Source of the DNA: Metellina segmentata
Taxonomy: Eukaryota; Arthropoda; Arachnida; Araneae; Tetragnathidae
Assembly: GCA_947359465.1 (NCBI GenBank)
Contig: OX375875.1
Location: forward strand, 16,021,439-16,085,438
Reading direction: 5' to 3'
Length of the DNA stretch: 64,000 nucleotides
Part shown: one piece after another, positions 63,833 through 64,000 of the stretch
Layout: each line of letters opens with the position of its first letter
How positions within the stretch are numbered: the first letter of the stretch is position 1
Position numbers and translations under genes: made by a program
Notes under the pieces: model-generated
Database searches by the model: none
Told to the model about the DNA's origin: nothing
Seen by the model: only the letters and a program-made list of their open reading frames with translations

Positions 63833-64000
63833 TGTATTTTAATTAAAGTCATACTGGAGCAACACAATGGGCTATTGACAACGGCCCAGGATCAATCCCC
63901 CCCCCTCCCGAGGGAAAATTCAAAGGACAACACCACATTATTTTGAACCGTGGTCAGCTGACTAAGTCACGCCTGAGGTGGCACCATTCTCCAAACTTCC
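63833..64000 (-). mobile_element. SINE-A, tail and body, cut by window end
   Basis: TTAAAGTCATACTGGAGCAA, AACGGCCCAGGATCAATCCC followed by a C-rich run, then the body GGTCAGCTGACTAAGTCACG and CCATTCTCCAAACTTCC at the edge. Confidence 0.85.

Overview
This window looks like nuclear DNA of an arthropod, most likely an arachnid such as a spider. It is AT-rich, has long introns with GT/AG borders, and carries one conserved animal gene buried in dense, mostly dead transposable elements. There are no operons, ribosome binding sites or CRISPR arrays. The taxon is an inference; no rRNA or mitochondrial marker is present.

The one host gene is the 3' part of an NT5DC2/NT5DC3-type gene (HAD superfamily 5'-nucleotidase-domain protein) on the minus strand. 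Five coding exons are readable: 62684-62600, 61033-60893, 54434-54348, 50115-50057 and 46565-46361 (stop). Together they encode about 191 C-terminal residues. The 5' exons lie beyond the right edge.

Region by region. 1-8 kb: a Tc1 transposase remnant; a 2-kb TA-flanked inverted-repeat element holding a 50-bp palindromic array; small MITEs; a hAT derivative with a perfect 8-bp target duplication. 8.8-11.7 kb: a decayed gene with a PIN-nuclease-like stretch inside long (about 510 bp) inverted arms, the best candidate for a poorly described mobile system. 12-24 kb: many SINE copies, two full copies of a long-TIR MITE, a Harbinger-like element, a hAT with ATCGAT-type repeats and Tc1 remnants. 24.4-29.8 kb: a nearly complete but dead non-LTR retrotransposon on the minus strand (zinc-knuckle ORF1, endonuclease, RT, RNase H). 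30-40.5 kb: SINE inserted into SINE, a Tc1 remnant, a CR1-like LINE inserted into a hAT MITE, and a hAT inserted into the tRNA-like head of a SINE. 40.5-64 kb: the host gene, its likely 3' UTR, and introns filled with nested elements, including a hAT-like element inside a mariner transposase, a Helitron-related inverted pair, a tandem array of SINE tails and more MITEs.

The recurrent element is a tRNA-derived SINE (called SINE-A here), with about twenty copies or fragments. It appears modular: two different tRNA-like heads and two different 3' tails share one central body. Two copies have clear target-site duplications (14 and 11 bp) that fix the ends at about 320-330 bp. I see no intact transposase or reverse transcriptase. 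The window records successive waves of insertion rather than active machinery.
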